Part shown: in pieces, positions 41,096 through 53,100 of the stretch
How positions within the stretch are numbered: the stretch's first letter is position 1
How the letters are laid out: each line of letters starts with the position of its first letter
Source of the DNA: Glossina fuscipes
Taxonomy: Eukaryota; Arthropoda; Insecta; Diptera; Glossinidae
DNA: 64,000 nucleotides
Direction of reading: 5' to 3'
Assembly: GCF_014805625.2 (NCBI RefSeq)
Contig: NW_023998422.1
Span: 3,654,551 to 3,718,550, forward strand
Notes under the pieces: generated by a model
Seen by the model: only the letters and a program-made list of their open reading frames with translations
The model's database searches: none
Told to the model about the DNA's origin: nothing
Program-made: the position numbers and the translations under genes

Positions 41096-41269
41096 AAAAG
41101 GCTTTGAATTGCTTGTTAACGCTAAACGTTAAGATTTCTTTCAAAAAGATATATATGACTTGTCCAATCGTCGTGGATGCGAATGGAAGTTATTTCGATT
41201 GAATATAATAACTAATGTGAAAAACTGTCCTTTTTGTTTTTTAGTTTTATTCAAGGCCTTCTCATAGTT

Positions 41270-41545
41270 TCCAAGCTAATACTATTATTCGTATAAGCTG
41301 TGATATGGGAAGCGGTTGGAAAACTGGTTGGATCTGACCTATTTCTAATACCACGCGTGCCTGGATCAGAACAAATCTGTGCAACAAATGTTATTAAAAT
41401 ATCTCAACAATTGTTGCCTGCAGATCAATCAATTCAGAAAATTTTTCTGCAGGAATCGGTGTAACAAAATAAAAGATATGTCGCAAGTCCTTCCGAATAT
41501 TGCATACTTCTACCCAAACTTAATACACTCTTGTACCACAAGCAA
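41270..41545 (+). repeat. Dispersed repeat family A copy
   Basis: TATTCGTATAAGCTGTGATA, GGTTGGATCTGACC, AAATATCTCAACAATTG and ACTTAATACACTCTTGTACC follow family order; the terminal hairpin is cut short. Confidence 0.58.
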
Positions 41546-42359
41546 AAATTAATAGGAAAAACCCTTGATATAAGCGAGAAGAAGAAGGACAAATATTCAC
41601 AAATAATTTTCAAACGAATGTTCCGCACTTGGAGAGCTATACTCAAAGCTTAGGTATTTTGCACATTTTTTCTTATTGAAAATCTTTTAGGACAAACTGC
41701 CTTTCCATACTTAATTTTAAGTTTATAATAAAGCATGCAGAAGGCTTTGTGATGCTAATTCAGTTATTTCTAATTTATGCTTTCAAACGACTGACAATTG
41801 AACGAAAGAATTAGTGAAGAGGGCGCATGTTGATTACGTTCACGAAAAGTAAAAAAATTTGAATAATTTAGTCATTTATTGCGAGGTAATCAACATAAAA
41901 GAAAAAGGTTTTCGAACAAGTGAAATGAGAAATGTAATAACGGGTAAGCGTGGAATGATTTTTACCTACAAATGCTTCGGATGTAAAGTTTTTGGGAAAT
42001 GTGTTAAATTAAATAATTTTGAATTAAATCTTTGTGATTGGAGCGATTACTAGACGACATTGTAATGTAAACGAGGTTAAGATCCGATTCCTAGAGATTT
42101 CTTACCATAGTGTTAACATATGCATACTCATGTAGCCATCAATAGAAAATGTATGTGCATAGTAACATTGGATCAAAAATCCCTTTCTGCCTACTACCCA
42201 TCTTCCCTTTGACCCTGTTACACAACCTATTTGTTAGCCGAAGTAAAGACGACACGGCGTATGTAAAATATTTCTTTTATCATTTCATAGGTTTTGTCAT
42301 TTACGTTATGCAGTGGATAAACATTAAGCGAATATAAGCGACATTCAGAATGACTTGAG

Positions 42360-42440
42360 ATAGGTTCGCCTTTCATTACATCAATCAATTCGGAATCATT
42401 TTTTGGATCGATTTGAAGTGATACCTCTTTCTCTGTTAGT
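42360..42440 (-). repeat. Dispersed repeat family A fragment
   Basis: Short piece with the + strand reading AGGTTCGCCTTTCATTAC and AATTCGGAATCATTTTTTGG, like the 3' segment seen inverted at 21640-21700. Confidence 0.45.
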
Positions 42441-43128
42441 TGTTCATGCGTATGCGATAATTATTGGACTTTTTGCAGACATTTTGTGCACACAAACACA
42501 GACACACGGCCCAAAGACAAAACTTATTCACAACGCATTCGGTCAGATCATCTTCATGAGGACTCATCACACCTTTGGAATAAGTCTATACGAAAACGAG
42601 TCAGGCATTTAAACTTCGGCCATGTCCCACTACGGTTCTGTTATCCTTAACTGCCAGCATGCGAACACGATTACTGCCAAATCAAAAATTTGTGCTCCCA
42701 TCAATAACGCAGATGCAGTTTTAAATTCTTTCTCTTACGTTTCCTTATAATTCAGTATGTGGCTAACAACGAGAATAATCGTGTTTGGCGACACTTGATA
42801 AAAAGAATCGGAATTAATTAAGGAATTAGGCCATCGTGCATATGCATAGTAATGTAGATTGAAAGTATTTGCACACAGTTTGAAGCAGAGCCCCTTTAGG
42901 TAACAACATCTCCAGAGAATGTCTGCGGTGTTGCTATTTAAGAAGCACAGGGAATGTTTGTGTAGCTCGTCTTGGTGTAAACCGTCACCAGTTACTTATT
43001 GTGCCTTACCCACAGAAAGGCAGAGGGCTGAAATAGTCCCCCGCTCGCACCAGAAAGTGGATACATGCACATACGTATCTCTCTGCATCATGATTGATTC
43101 TTCGAGACCGTTTCGTTAATAATTTAGC

Positions 43129-43320
43129 TCATATTGCTTCGCGACCAGCGCGTTCACCTGATCTAGCACTGCGCGACTTCTGGTTATTTCCTCAATCCAA
43201 AAGACCACTCCGAGGATATCATTTTAACTCTGCTTCGAGGATAGGAGAAAACGTTGGTATAAGTGCATAGTATCTGAGGCGGGTTACTTCGAAGGCGAGG
43301 AAATACATAGATTAAACTAA
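43129..43320 (+). pseudogene. Mariner transposase relic, C-terminal blocks
   Basis: RPARSPDLALRDFWLFPQSK, RPLRGYHF and, after a frame change, RWYKCIVSEAGYFEGEEIH match the second catalytic block (SPDLAPxDFWLFP.LKRPLRG) and the C-terminus (RWxKCI...G.YFEGD) of mariners. About 2 kb lies between it and the N-terminal relic, so it may be the same insertion split by later events or an independent one. Confidence 0.72.
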
Positions 43321-44904
43321 ATTTGTCTTAATTTTTGGTGACAGTAGTATTTCGGCTGAGGATGAATAAAACGCCATTTATTTTTATTTATTCATATATA
43401 CATTTAGGAATGTACGTTAATAACATTTTTTCTTTATTCATTCATTTTTATTATTATTTTTTTTTTATTTTTTATTATTGATTTCGTATTCAAATAAATA
43501 CAATTTAATGTTAAAACTAATCTTTGCATTTATTTATAAACACTTATTGTTAATTATAATTTTTATACATAGTTTGAAATTATCTAGTATTTTCGTTTTT
43601 TTTCTTCATCATCTTCTTCTTCTTCTACTTTGTTTCAGTTTATGTCAAATTTTTAAAGATAAATAACAATTGCAATAATTAACAAATTGAAAATATTCGA
43701 TTTTTTTAAAATTAATTCACATTTATATGTGCTCTCAGAGAATATATTAGCTTTGTCCGTCCGTGCTTAGAAAATACACTTTTTGAAATACTGGAACATT
43801 TTGTGTCCTTACGAGAGGGAAGATTGCCATGCAAGTAGGTTGTCTTCTTAAAGTTCATAACGGAATTTGCTTGAAAAATGATAAAACCGACTAAAAAAAC
43901 CGACGAACTAGTCTTCTCATGTATGAAGAATTATGGAAAATTGGATTTCAATTGACGAAAACATTTTAAAAACCAATTAGAGTTACTTTTAAACCTTTCA
44001 ATAAGCAGTGGATTAGATTAAGTAGAATTGTGAAGGTAAGTCTTTGAGTTGATTGTCAAATACAAAAATAACTGATCCTTATCGGAATTTATACTTGGTC
44101 TCAATGTCTTCATCACCCTTGGAAAAAGCCAAGTAAAAGTTGAAGTGTATTTTCACCTGCAAACTGAAGCGTTTGGTTTTCATTACGAATGCTGCGAATG
44201 AAAATAAACTCAGTCTTGCATAAGTTCAAAGAACTTGCATAATTAACAAAGAAAGTGAAAGAGTGTTGCGCATCGAACGAATTGTACAAAAGGCAGATAT
44301 TATGTTTTAAAGATTTTTTGTGTTTTTGTTTTGCTTAAACTGTTGTTGTACGAGGAATTTTTGAAATCAATTATATATTATCAACAATCATTGTATTATA
44401 ACTAATTTTTGATTAAATTCTATGTATTTACACAAGTGGTTGTTTATTTGTAAAAGTTAATATTTAACTTTTTATTAGTTGTTTTTGTTGTTGTTGTTTT
44501 TTTTTTATTGCTCTATTTTGTGGATTTTCAGATATGTTTATTCAATAACAAGAAAGAAATTGTATTCGGCTTGAGGCGAATCTTTAAAATATCGTAATAT
44601 AGAAATTAGTTCACAAGACACAATGGATCAGATGTCGTATCGTATAGGTCATGGTATACACATGGTAAGCGATTGCATAGCATTAACTACATTTAAACAG
44701 GACAACGGGAATGTGGCTTATTTATAAATTATATAATTTTTCAATAATTCTCGGCGATATATGGTTACGGTCATGTGATTTCCAAAATGATGCAAAGATT
44801 ACTCTAAAAAACAACTAAATATCCAACCATTGAGTTTAGCTTGAAGTGTCTACAGTTTCGAAAACAGATATATTTAAATGCGGAAGGCAAGGAATGATCA
44901 GATT

Positions 44905-45205
44905 TTATACCCTACATCAGTTGTTTGTTTGTGTGGGCGTGCAAAATACACAGAAGGTAGGTAAGATAGACTCACTTTTTATTATACTGATCGATGGAGA
45001 ATTACTTTCTAAATTGATCTAACTATGATACATTTGGCCCAACGACGAAAGCTATTGAAACTGTAGTTCGGATCGAGCCACTGTTTCGACCACTTTTCAT
45101 ATAAGAGATTAATTGAAAATGGCATTACATGAATAACTGAATTAAATGAAGCAGTTTAGGTATTGGATGCCCAATAGCAGACCTTGTGCTACTATAGTGT
45201 TTTCA
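44905..45205 (-). repeat. Dispersed repeat family A copy
   Basis: The - strand shows ACTATAGTAGCACAAGG, TTATATGAAAAGTGGTCGAA, CGATCCGAACTACAG, GATCAGTATAATAAAAAG and ends GATGTAGGGTATAAAA. Confidence 0.65.
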
Positions 45206-46854
45206 TTGTGATCGGATTTCTGGAGCGATTTAAGCGAAATGCCATTAGAGCACTTGACTAGAGTGACAAGAGCAAATTTGAGTTTGACCAGTTTGCTCTT
45301 TTGTGTCGATTATATGTCGAGTCTGTATTTCTTGCATCAACCCGTCGTATATCAAACTAAAGTCGACATTGTGTTATTTGATTATGGAGCTGGTTCCAGG
45401 TAAGTTAAAAAAAAAAAACAAATCTGGGAGTGCAAAGGGTTAAAGTCGTTCAGTTAAATACTGAATGGCTTCAGAGAAGGTTCTGCTACTTATCCTGAAG
45501 ATGAATGCGTACATATATATAAATATGTATATATTTTTGTGGTCTTCCCGATGACTATTTGTGTATGCTAAAAATGTCTCTAGCAACTCGTCCAGTGATA
45601 ATGGATACGAAAAGTGTAGCAAAAGGTAGGTAAATAAATTCCATTGCACTTAATAACAATTTTTCCAACTATGCTTCTGATTCTAAATATTTGGTACTTT
45701 TCAGCTTTGGCTTTTTTTTTTTTTTTGTTACACTAACGCAAAAACGCATACCGAAATTTTTGAACATATTCGAAACATTTGTTAAAATAGTTTTGGGTAA
45801 ATAAATACTTGCATAGTATTCATCACAAAAACACATCAGTGTTTTCCCTGTTTTAACATTCACATGCATATTTATATATTTTCACAAACGACAACAGCAA
45901 AAGAGTTGGCAAAAATATACAGATTATTATGTTATTGTTTGATTATCATTTAGGATACTTTTTATATGGAATTAAATGCAGTTTCTGTCAGCAACGCGTG
46001 GGCGTTTAACATAAACCCATTTCTACCGTTATGGATTATTTTGACTTATGATGTTTTGGGACGCGCTAGAGTCACCTAGCTCTATCTGATCGGCTATCTA
46101 TAGAACAGCTAGAGGAAAACTGATTATCAGTATTTAAAGGCCTTTTTCGTAAAAATAGAAGCCGTCAAAAAGCATTGGAATTACATATGCTTTATAACAA
46201 CTTTTTTTTTAAGGCCACATATTCGAAAAGGTTGTGTTAATCAAACGTACTCTAGAAACCCGTTAAGAGATCTTGTTCAAAGCGAGATAGTGATTCCACT
46301 TTATTCGAACTCGACTCTCTGTTATTGCGAGGGTCTATCGTATGCCGATGCACTTATATGACTTTAAGTGTTTTTTAATTACCGACCGCCGATCGTATTG
46401 GAAAATAAATGTAATCCGCGAATAATCGCCAACCAATAGATAAAATACTACCGAATATTACTAGCCGATGTTGCTCCCAAAATTAAGGAAAATATTTACC
46501 AAAACAATGTAAAACTTTACTGAAAGAAATTTCTGAAATCTGCTAAATAGCTTCGTAGCCCAATGCAAAAGCAATGCCAAATATTGATATATCACATCGA
46601 ATTAGCTCTAAGATCAGTGAACAAATGAATGGACCGAGTGGCTGACAGTTTTAGTTTTAATAACAAATTTTCAACACCTTAACTGTTAATTGGCTGGTGG
46701 GCTGTTGAAGACTCAATTCTCGCTCGAATATAATTTTCTAGCTTATCATCTCTGACTCTGTCAACCGCTCACAACAAGCGATTACTTTCTATAACATGAC
46801 TGATATGGAGAAAGAAAAAAAAAAACATGTACTCTAGCAGAATTTAGTTTAAAA

Positions 46855-46883
46855 TATATATATATATATGTATATATATATAT
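46855..46883. repeat. (TA)n microsatellite abutting a SINE
   Basis: An interrupted TA run immediately before the SINE at 46884. Confidence 0.9.
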
Positions 46884-47052
46884 CCGCCTGAGTGTCCGAG
46901 TAGGCAGAGTCTCGACTAACAATTCAATGGCTGTGGGTTCGAATCTCAAATGCGGTAGAGCTTTTATTAAGGCCGATAGGCTTAGACGGTAGTGCCTTAA
47001 GACTTGAGTCCTAGAATTTATTCTCTGGCTAAATTAATAATAATAATAATAA
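46884..47052 (+). mobile_element. tRNA-derived SINE, copy 2 (best preserved)
   Basis: GTGTCCGAGTAGGCA (box A region) and a near-perfect B box GGTTCGAATCT lie at tRNA-like spacing. They are followed by the shared body GCCGATAGGCTTAGA, the motif CTCTGGCTAAATT and an (AAT)n tail. It sits downstream of an AT microsatellite. Confidence 0.8.
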
Positions 47053-48578
47053 GAGTTTAAAAATATAGTCTTCACAAAAAATTTCTTTTTAAAGATGACA
47101 ATTTTTCTGTGGCGACGCGCTTATGCAACAACGTGTTTTCATCAAGTCTTATAAACGTATGTTGTCTGCTTTCACTCAGGAATAATGAATATCAGCTTTT
47201 CAATGGAAAACATGCGTTTGGTTTTGATATTTATTTGAATTTCATTTTAGGTGATTTTATATCGATTTATGCAACAAGAGGCTCAATTTGATTCACATAA
47301 ATACAATATAAACCGCAATTCATAAATTGTAAGGTTTTTATGCACGCAATGAATAGAATTCCATTGAGAAGGATATGTTAAACAAAACAAAGCGTGTTAA
47401 TTAGTTTTAATTGTGAAATTTTAATTCAATTGCGGTTAACTCTTAACACTGCAACTGAAATTGCGTTCAATAACGACCATAATATTTTCAAATAATATCA
47501 TAAGTTAAAGTTTTTTTCATTTTTAAAAAACCAGATGATATTCATGAATATTGATTAAAATTTCCCAGAAATAAAATATTCATATTTAATAATTAAAATA
47601 TATTAAACATTTATTAAATTGTTGGTGATTGTCTTCGGAAGTCCTTTCAATCTGTTTTAAGTGATATGAAATTTTTTATTTTTTTTCTATTGGGCAAAAT
47701 TATGCTTTGGTCATTGAATTTTTGCATCGTTTATCAGAGTTGCACGAGCTTTTCCGACAGCTTCCCACAAAAAGGAAGAAACTTTCTTTGTACTATATAG
47801 AAGAAATCTTGGATACTTCGCTCCTTTCACTTTTTATGCTCTAAGCTATAAACAATACTTTTCGTTATATTTCTCTTATTCGGCTGGCTTTGACATTTTA
47901 AATAAGAAAATTTGGAAAAATCTTACGATTTTTATATACTTTTAATATACTTTTGATCGGGCCGTGAGTTTGGATTGATTTGGTCATTTATGTTCACTGA
48001 CTTCTCAGTCTTCTGGCTCTTACCGCCATTAAGAACGAAAACGAAAAAATTATAACCGTATGCATGTCTTCTTAGTCAAGGTCCAAAATCCATTGTCAAA
48101 ATAGACGAGGATTGTTTAGCGAAACATTTATAAAATAACTAAATATCGACTACTTGCAAATAATGTAAATATGTTAAGCAACATGAGATGTAAAACTTGA
48201 CGTAAATAAAGGAAAATACTTTAAAACTTTTCATACCTATGCTTAACGCTCGAGTCATTCTAGGTTTGTTTCAGGGCAACACAGAAACATAGCTAGAATG
48301 ATTTGTCTTCCTCGTGCAAGTCAGGACATCAACAGCAGATAGTAAAAAAGAATTGATAAATCACTTGCCATTAAGAAAGGGTTTCCGAAGCACGTGGACG
48401 TGAAAACGCACTCTATACTTCCTGGTAATGAGTAAATGTGTTTAGCTTTAAGATTCTCACCAACTAAGTAAAAGCAAATGTTTCAACCAAAATGTAAATA
48501 AAGAATAGAAGTTAAGAAGTTAAGTTAAATAATCAATTATAATAAATTGAAAGAGACATTATTAGCTGGTGTCGGAAC

Positions 48579-50122
48579 TCAGACGGAAACTTCTTTAGTG
48601 AATTTGGAGCGATCGTTTAAGTTTAGAATTAATTTGTCGGGACGTTTTGGTCTGCCGTTCGAAGGATCGGTTGTCTGGGAGCTGGAAGGTTTACTATGCT
48701 CAGTATCCAATTTTTCGGCGTTACTTTCCGGCATAACATGAGAAGTTAAAGTGATAGTATCGGTAAGCGGTTGGGTTTCACTAACTTTGGCTTCGTGAGT
48801 AGAAGATAAATTTGATAAACTAACTTTGCTAACATCGCAAGACAATTTAATGCCTTTACTGTTATTATCCTCATAACTATCACTATCGCTATCACTATAG
48901 TTGTTTTCATCTTCGTCGTCTTCATCGGTGGTTGTATAAAAGATAATATCATCGGTGGAATAAACTTTTTCCGTTAGTTGCGTTACGTTAGTACCATATT
49001 CCAAAATTTGAGAAGCCGTTGTTGTTATCGATGTCGACGTTTTGATATTCTTCTCCTCCAATTCGCTTAATAATTTGCTACATTTACTACTTAACTGAGC
49101 TAATTTTCTATGTTTCTTTTTAGTCATTTTACTACTTACGCTAAATTTAGTTTTACAACTATCACAAATTCGATAACTTACACTAGGTACAATGGTTGTC
49201 GCTTCCACGCAAGGCAAGCTGGCACTGCTGGTGCTGTGCCCTTTAACTTTCGCATTACTTTGATTTGACTGATTATACCTATTACGACTCGTGCAGGGCG
49301 GCGTGTTAGTGGCAGCTGAGCGTTTCCTACAACTGATACGTCTCTGCGGTAATTGATCCAAATCATCGGCTTGCGAACACATGCAGTCGAGTTTAACATT
49401 TTTAAATCTTAAACCAATACCCTCGGGCTGCGGCGAGCCCAACAGTTGACATTTATTCACCGGTTGTTGCATCGCAAGCTCGTGCGAATGTTTACAGGGT
49501 GAATTGGCGGTGGCGGTGGCGGTGGCGGTCATGGTATGATAGTGTTGCGTACATTGCTCATAGCAACGTCCGCAAATGATACGATGATTTGACAACATTT
49601 CTACTGAAATACAATTTCCGCTCAAGTCAGTATTTATGGATTTTTCTTTGCAATAACTTTTCAACTGCGATTCCAATTTCGTTGTATTGTTTGTTGTCAT
49701 TGTTGTCACATACGTGGACGGTGGTTGTGATAATGGTTGCAGTTCGTTGGCCGCTATAGTTGACGAACTGCATACATTATTGTTGACCGTTGCTGGGATA
49801 GTGTTGCTAGTTGCAGTTGTAGGTGGAAGAGACAAAGTTGGCACTTTGAGTTGAGTGTACTTTTGCATTTCGTTGTTCAGCGATAGTAAAGGCAATGCTT
49901 CCGGCTTGCGTTGAGATAAGGTTAATTGATTTGCACTTGTAACAGCTTGAGTGGCGGCAGCAGCCACCATCATCACGCCACCCGGTGTTTTCAAACCGTC
50001 CAACAAACTGGAAATGGTCATAACCGCTACTCCTTTGGGTGGTGCCATCTCTTGTATGCGCTGTAGTTGGACACTGAGCTGACGTATTTCTTCTAAAGCC
50101 TCTTGTTCGGAGAGTTTATTTT
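48579..50122 (-). CDS. GPCR terminal exon: cytoplasmic tail
   Basis: 1544 nt to TGA at 48579-48581, acceptor TACACAG. Begins with a coiled coil ([20 protein letters not shown]). It contains Cys clusters CGRCYEQC (partial 566-573), CMC (629-631) and CDSCK (702-706), a (Thr-Ala) repeat, a Lys-rich helix near 717-742, an acidic Ser/Asp run near 782-804 and the C-terminus TKEVSV. The final VSV fits the class II PDZ-ligand pattern (hydrophobic-x-hydrophobic). Tail partners are inferred, not shown. Confidence 0.9.
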
Positions 50123-53100
50123 CTGTGTACAAATAAACAAAAAAAAAAAAAAGAAAAAAGGAAAATCCAAAAACAATCCATGTAACAATGTAGGCAAAAA
50201 CGAAATCGTAAAAATTCGTTTTGTAAAAAAATGTCCGCATGTAAAGTAGAAATGTGTATGAGAAAGTAAATAAAAGTATGAAGCTTGACTTACCCAGCGA
50301 ACTGGTACCGGCTATGGGGGCTGTTGATGCCGTTACCGAGCCAGTATTAACAAACGTGCGCACTTGGGGTCGAAAATTAAATTTCGCCCCTGTTGACTTG
50401 GCACCCATACTAATGCTCTCTTGATGTGATTTACCGCTACGTAATACTATATAAACCTATGATATAGGCAATGCAAGTACACAAAAACAATTCAAGTTAA
50501 TGGAAATTCCTTTTTCAGATATATATACATATATATATATTTTTTTTTTAATATATTTGCTCTTTTTACCTTACTGCCAAATATTAAACACAACAGTAGC
50601 GTTATGGTCAGCTGGGTATGGCAAAAAAATATGATATAAAGTAAATCTGGATTGGCAGGAGATTGCAAAAATAACCTTGGGGCGGAATCAAAAAAAAAAA
50701 AAAAAAGAAAACATATAGATACATATATATAAAAGAAAAGATATAATAGGGGAAAAACAAAGAAAAGCCGGATTAACTTTTTTCTTTCTTTTGTTTTTTT
50801 TTTTTGTTTTGTTTTGTTTTTAAATCGCTAAGGAATTTTCATATATGTTTCTTTTAAATGTCACGCGTACAACTTACATGGACACATTTAAGAAACATGT
50901 TAGTAGAAACTCATTGTATATGGCCATCGAAATGAAACGGCTTTCATTAAATTCTGAGGGCGCCTTACGCACCATTATACATAAACGCACACCCCAAGCC
51001 AAGAATACAACCTCCACTGTAAAATGATATAAAAAGTATAAAAAAAAAAGGAAAAAAGACAAGTTAATAATGTTTCATCTTTTGTGACGATATCTGATAA
51101 TAAATATGTTTTTATGGCCCGTAGCTATACATTCGGTTGGTAGCGATAAGTCATATAAGTTTGAATAAATTCCTCTTTTTTTTCTTCGTTTAAGAGTTGA
51201 TAGTTCAATAATTCATGTTTGATAGCTTACATAATGAAAATATCGTACGATTGAATGAACAGTCTCTTGAAAGACGCTTTTTTGCCCAGAAAATGCAAAC
51301 CATTTATTCTAGGGGTGGGCAACATCCGCCGTCAAAGGGCCAATATTTATTTTCTTATCAGATCAGGTAGCGAAGGCAGATAATTTGAATGTAGCGAAGT
51401 GAACCCCATGACACCGTGAGTCGGATGCGGACCGCAGAACAGCAGTTGCCCGCGCCTGATTAGTTCTAACTTTGTCCAGGCACTGAAAGAAGAACAAGCG
51501 AACGTGCAACTCTTCACTTTCTGAATCAAAATTTCTGAATTGAAGTTCGTCCTTTCCTTTTGTAGGATCGGTCATAAGAAAATATATCAGACTGTTAACA
51601 CTCTTGGCTCATAGCAGTGTTCTACTCAATCTGCTACAATTCAAATTATTTATATCACTTCTCGTATTAATTAGAAGTGCAAGGAGTCGAACGCCTCCGG
51701 AAGTGTAGAAAACTCCGAAAGCCTTATATCAGGTGTGTATGTCACTTATAAAACCAAAATTTTTGTATAGAAAATAAGAATCAGTTATATGAAAATGATA
51801 ACGAATTCGTCCACTTTTCATCACCCATTAGAATGCGATGAAAAAACTTTGTTCCTTTTGCATTAAAAAAAAATTACGCACACTACCAGACATGCGACAT
51901 GTGCTGGTATTACGACTGCTTATTATTGCCAAATGCCAGGCTATGACAAAAAATCCCAACTTAAGATGTGTGTGCCATGTTAGGGGTAAATCTGGGCAAT
52001 TTCCGGTTTCATATTTACGTGCTTAGTTATTGCCAACAAATTGAAAGTGTCTGATATTTGTATATCGGCAATGCCTTCAAACTGAATTAAGATATTTGTA
52101 TATCGGCAATGCCTTCATATTGAATTAACCGAATAATAAAGACGTCTATTGAATTCTCTCGTGGATTCTAATACACAAAAGGTACACTCATGCAGAATAT
52201 AATGGTTTCAATTCCAATATTCTATTCTGTACATAGCAATATGTTTTAAGCCTTTTGAATCTTTTAAATTTATTTTGCCTTTGTCCAACTGATGCTTCTA
52301 CATTAAATACAATACGAATTGCAAAAGCTTCGTGTAGTCTTCAGCAGTGAATAATAAATTCTTTTGGCTGACAAGTACAGAATGTTTGCCAGTGCCCGAG
52401 AGATTTCTGCCGCACAAGAAAATACACTCTGTTGAGCAAGACTCAACGGAGCATCTATCTTGCAATATTTGATGTTGATAGGCACTTTGTCTAAGAAATT
52501 TCAAACTGACGTAGAGCTTTAATAATGATGGTATTCCCATTCATCGCTTAAGAGATTTCAGGCGAATTTTTATCACACCTAGATGTACATAGAAAAGTTG
52601 CTTTATTTAAATAAAATATATATACGCAACAATAATATTATTTCAGGAAATGCTTTTCTCCTCCCTTTCACTTGCCGCTATTCAGTATGCGATTATATTT
52701 CCATTTACTATTATTTCTGCGAGCGCAAGTGCTATTAGTTGAAACCTAAGCTTTCCGTAAACCGTAGCTTCTATTTAAGTGAATTTTTTTATTTATTTAT
52801 TAATTTTTTTATTTGCCTCTTTCATATGTAAGTCGACCACAAGGTTTACACAGCATTACAAACGGTTTACAGTAGTTACTAGTCATGAAGCAATCTTGTG
52901 ACTCTTGTGAACGAGTTACGTGGTAAGTTTTGGTTTTTCGAACCGTCGCATCGCATCATTCTCCTATTCTTTAACCCTAATGCCCAGTCGTTTATAAGAA
53001 TCATGGGAATAATTAAAATGTTATTGTTATGTACACCACTTATGCAGGTGCATACAACACCTGAAAAAAGTTAAGACAGGCCTATATTTTATTCAGATTT

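Larger units (their letters stand above)
29478..48578. other. Intergenic, repeat-rich
   Basis: About 19 kb between the odorant receptor and the 3' end of the GPCR gene on the opposite strand. It contains family A and B repeats, mariner relics, a minisatellite and a SINE. The region near 47600-48578 should hold the GPCR 3' UTR; TTTATT (AATAAA on the - strand) occurs near 47610 and 47675, too far away to assign. Confidence 0.55.

Noticed and set aside
48547..48741. Open frame on + over the end of the GPCR terminal exon
   Set aside because: Antisense shadow of the real coding exon.
50845..51027. Open frame on + over the TM5/TM6 exon
   Set aside because: Antisense of the GPCR exon, whose - strand frame has clear class C motifs and splice sites.
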